Part shown: positions 36,601 to 38,728 of the stretch, piece after piece
Position numbering within the stretch: the stretch's first letter is position 1
Layout of the letters: each line of letters begins with the position of its first letter
DNA from: Klebsormidium nitens
Lineage: Eukaryota; Streptophyta; Klebsormidiophyceae; Klebsormidiales; Klebsormidiaceae
NCBI GenBank assembly: GCA_000708835.1
Contig: DF237440.1
Coordinates: 1-38,728, forward strand
Length of the DNA stretch: 38,728 bases
Direction of reading: 5' to 3'
Program-made: the position numbers and the translations under genes
Notes under the pieces: generated by a model
What the model was told of the DNA's origin: nothing
Seen by the model: the letters and a program-made list of their open reading frames with translations, nothing else
Databases searched by the model: none

Positions 36601-38107
36601 TTTCTGCCTGTGGGGACACTTCGCATCCGCTTCGAAGATTGAGCTTCACTGAACGATCTTTGAGAAGCGGCCAGTCGCGGCTCTGATTGAGAGTTTGAGA
36701 TTTGCCGCTATAAGAACGGAAGCTCTTGGTCGAATCCGTGGTTTTACCGGCAGCACGGTCTTGGTTGTTGAGCGGACTTCTTTCTACTTAGCAGGTGTGC
36801 TTTCCTTCTCCAATGAAAAGCCTAGACAAGAATACTCGATTCTCAAAAGTGGCCCGTTCATAGCTTTGATAAAGCCCGAGTGATCGTATCTGCTAACTAT
36901 TATGTTTTAGACCTCAACTGGTTCGAAGATCTATCTTCCTTTCAGACACTAATTAAAGAACCAAAGTGTATCTTTAAACCCGCTGGAGAGTGATTCTTGG
37001 CCTTTTCACGGTGGGACTATCGGACGTGTTGGAAGGGCCTTGGTAACTAGGGGTCAGACGATTCTTCAAGTGCTTGATACTGCGCCCTCAGACCTTCCAT
37101 TTCTGTCTACTCGCTCAATGCAAGGGCGCAACTCAAGCGGGCTCCGAGAAGAAACGGACTTTGATCCAATCCGTGCACGATCTTGTCTCTGCAGAGGAAT
37201 ACGACGTCGCGCAAAGACTGGCGCACGCAGGCTTCCCTGTTCTGGACCCACTGCGCGCGATGCCGGCCGACCTTTCTGCCGCAGTGCGCGCGGTAACCGC
37301 GCGAGACCCAACTACGGAGAACGCCTACCAGGCGAAAGCGCGCAAGATCGCGCGCATTTTTCGCTTCCTGGGGGGCGCGCCGAGAGCCGCAGGTATGGAG
37401 AAAAATTCTGCCTTGATTCGGCCTCCGAATCGCTTACAAGGAGATTGCATGCAGGTTGTCTAGCAGCGGTGATCGTGGCATAGTTCGGTTCTGCGGCAAA
37501 CTTTGATTTGCAGTGTCGGTTCTACGGTTCCAGTAGGTTTCGAGTTGTTGAAAAGTGGCTGCAAGAACATGTCCATGCGAAGTGCATTAACAATCACAGG
37601 CAATTTTGGCTGCTAACCAGGCTGTTATTGCACTCGAGCTCAGGTTAGTGGACGGATAACCGGGCTATAACCTTGTTCGGGGCTGGTAATACCGCACAAT
37701 TTTGGTTATAGTCTTCTGGGACATTGAACCACTTTCTAACCAGCCCATAAGCAGCCCGTCACCACCCCTCGTTAAGGGCCACAGTCTCTTGTGAATGCCC
37801 TGTACCTGCACTCTGCCTCATCCCTTTGATACGCTCGGCACGGGCAAAAGAAAAGTAACCATATAGCGAGCGCGTGTGGCGAGATCGTCTTTTGACAGCA
37901 CGGGTGTCTTTCGTTTACGCGCGCGCAGATTTTGTGGAGCTCGTCGCGGAGCTGGGCACCGAGCACCAGCTGCGGACGCCCGATCTGAGCATGTCCTGGT
38001 TTGTGAAGCACAAACTAGACCTGTTGATCTTAGTAGCGATCTTCGCGGGTGTCATTTTTCTCGCAGCCAACGTCTCCGTACGATTTCTCGTTGGCGAACT
38101 TCTCTAA
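33603..38107 (+). CDS. membrane-anchored family-1 UDP-glycosyltransferase, frame-disrupted
   Basis: Exons: 33603-33663, 34851-35889, about 36492-36540, 37195-37392, 37929-38107 (TAA); about 508 residues if the frame is repaired, normal for the family. Exon 1 opens MEPASRAARFRVLIVSPPTS. Exon 2 continues with HFTPLVAIA, SELKGRGHDVTFLG, MVLDHAF, VVVVNLGT and THCGGDGAQ; exon 3 with EALAYGVPVIGLPMTH, together the nucleotide-sugar signature. Exon 5 ends with a hydrophobic helix LLILVAIFAGVIFLAANV after WFVKHKLD, a layout like membrane-bound animal-type UGTs rather than soluble plant ones. Exon 2 needs three one-base frame corrections (near 34877, in 35125-35175 and near 35640; net minus one base), and exon 3 lacks an AG acceptor in phase. 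So this is a pseudogene, or the assembly carries errors. Confidence 0.75.
34286..34331. repeat. AAAT-type low-complexity tract in UGT intron 1
   Basis: Degenerate tetranucleotide run (AATAAATAAATAACTGAATA, continuing AAAGAAATAGATAAACAAAT) within the 1187-bp first intron of the glycosyltransferase. Confidence 0.7.
37795..37862. repeat. dispersed repeat in last UGT intron, partner at 21451-21514
   Basis: Second copy of the element described at 21451-21514, in the same orientation, ending about 65 bp before the acceptor of the last glycosyltransferase exon. A C-rich stretch with AACCAGCCC motifs lies just upstream (37737-37775) and resembles TCTAACCAGCCCGT at about 13800 in the reductase gene. 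Confidence 0.5.
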
Positions 38108-38626
38108 AGATCCTAGCAGGGGCAGGAAAATTCTCGTAGCGAAACCGAACGTTGAATATGTAGTTGCATAAGGTGCCGGGGTTAGCGAGGTATATTGCCA
38201 CTCGGGTTAGCGCGCTGGGTTAGCCAGATATTTCAGGGAAAGAAAGGGAGGGGTGGTAGAAATGCGGGAAATCCAGAAATTAAGGCGTTCCCATGAGTTG
38301 GGCACCGAAGGACAATTGATAAGAGTAAGACGAGGGAAAAGTTACGGGTTGGACGAAACCTGCCCAATGAACGGAGTAGTTAAGTAGGAAAGGCATGAGC
38401 CTGTCGTGGTCCTAGAGCTGCATAAAGATCCCGCTAAATCCACAATAATGGGTTTTGTACTTAGGTGCCGCTTCCGAACCTGGAACGATAAGGTGGAAGG
38501 GGGCCAGAGAACGCTTCTGCCATCATCAAGTTCTCAGGCATAGTGCTGCAGGAAAGGCACACCAGATCCGAAGAGTCTTGATCAATCTCATTCAGCAGTA
38601 TCTTCTGTTAGAAGTATTTGCGCACT
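38108..38626. other. 3' flank of the UGT, no gene
   Basis: Downstream of the glycosyltransferase stop. GGGTTAGC occurs three times in 38175-38225, once after TGCCACTCGGG, which also opens the terminal inverted repeat. Nothing else is recognised. Confidence 0.4.
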
Positions 38627-38728
38627 GCCACTCGGGCCACACTGGCGCCAGTGTGACGTTTGGGGTATGCAAGTATCCAATTCAATCGCTCCACAAGTGT
38701 CCACTGGCGCCAGTGTGGCCCGAGTGGC
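38627..38728. repeat. perfect 27-bp inverted repeat at the window edge
   Basis: Positions 38627-38653 and 38702-38728 are exact reverse complements (GCCACTCGGGCCAC, then ACTGGCGCCAGTG, read inverted on the right). Each arm itself contains the palindrome CACTGGCGCCAGTG, extending to 18 bp in the left arm. The central 48 bases hold no gene. The window stops at the last base of the right arm. Confidence 0.85.

Overview
The window looks like nuclear DNA of a green-lineage eukaryote, most likely a streptophyte alga of the Klebsormidium type (inference). The genes are split by many GT-AG introns of about 200-1200 bp and coding exons are GC-rich. The gene set fits plants: a family-1 glycosyltransferase, a plant-style GH1 beta-glucosidase exon and a C-terminal DLNxxP (EAR-type) motif. 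I see no bacterial operon, CRISPR array or rRNA. Exon models were built by hand from frame, splice consensus and protein-family continuity.

Layout. 1-0.65 kb: minus-strand exon of a chorismate-lyase-family (DUF98) protein, followed by decayed tandem copies of its 5' edge and a tRNA-like inverted repeat. 1.6-6.1 kb: intergenic, with a 35-bp-arm hairpin (4535-4663), a dispersed repeat (about 4847-4930) and a TTCTTG-rich inverted-repeat patch (5300-5640). 6158-21138 (+): the main gene, a 27-exon, about 1155-residue carboxylic acid reductase with adenylation, phosphopantetheine carrier and NAD(P)-dependent thioester-reductase domains. Every junction is GT-AG and in phase; only the start of exon 22 is doubtful. 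21.1-24.7 kb: intergenic, with dispersed repeats and GC-rich ORFs I cannot assign. 24.7-26.1 kb: two orphan exon-like stretches flanking a tandem array carrying TGACGTCA-type boxes about every 135 bp. 26.4-26.5 kb: GC-rich hairpin. 27.2 kb: a solitary degenerate GH1 exon (-). 28.6-30.2 kb (-): an unknown protein with a helical N-terminal part, a 21-bp minisatellite and a C-terminal DLNRAP motif. 30.4-33.6 kb: mostly empty, with one possibly decayed coding stretch. 33603-38107 (+): a five-exon family-1 UDP-glycosyltransferase with a C-terminal membrane anchor, interrupted by three single-base frame changes and a lost splice acceptor. The window ends in a perfect 27-bp inverted repeat.

How the genes might work together (inference). 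Chorismate lyase makes 4-hydroxybenzoate, carboxylic acid reductases turn aromatic or fatty acids into aldehydes, family-1 UGTs glycosylate the resulting alcohols or phenols, and GH1 enzymes remove the sugar. Having all four families in 38 kb hints at a phenolic or fatty-acid metabolic neighbourhood. However, only the reductase is clearly intact, and the DUF98 and GH1 pieces are single exons.

A recurring structural theme is tandem duplication of exon edges with their splice sites into the adjoining intron, seen at reductase exons 7, 8 and 11 and at the DUF98 exon.
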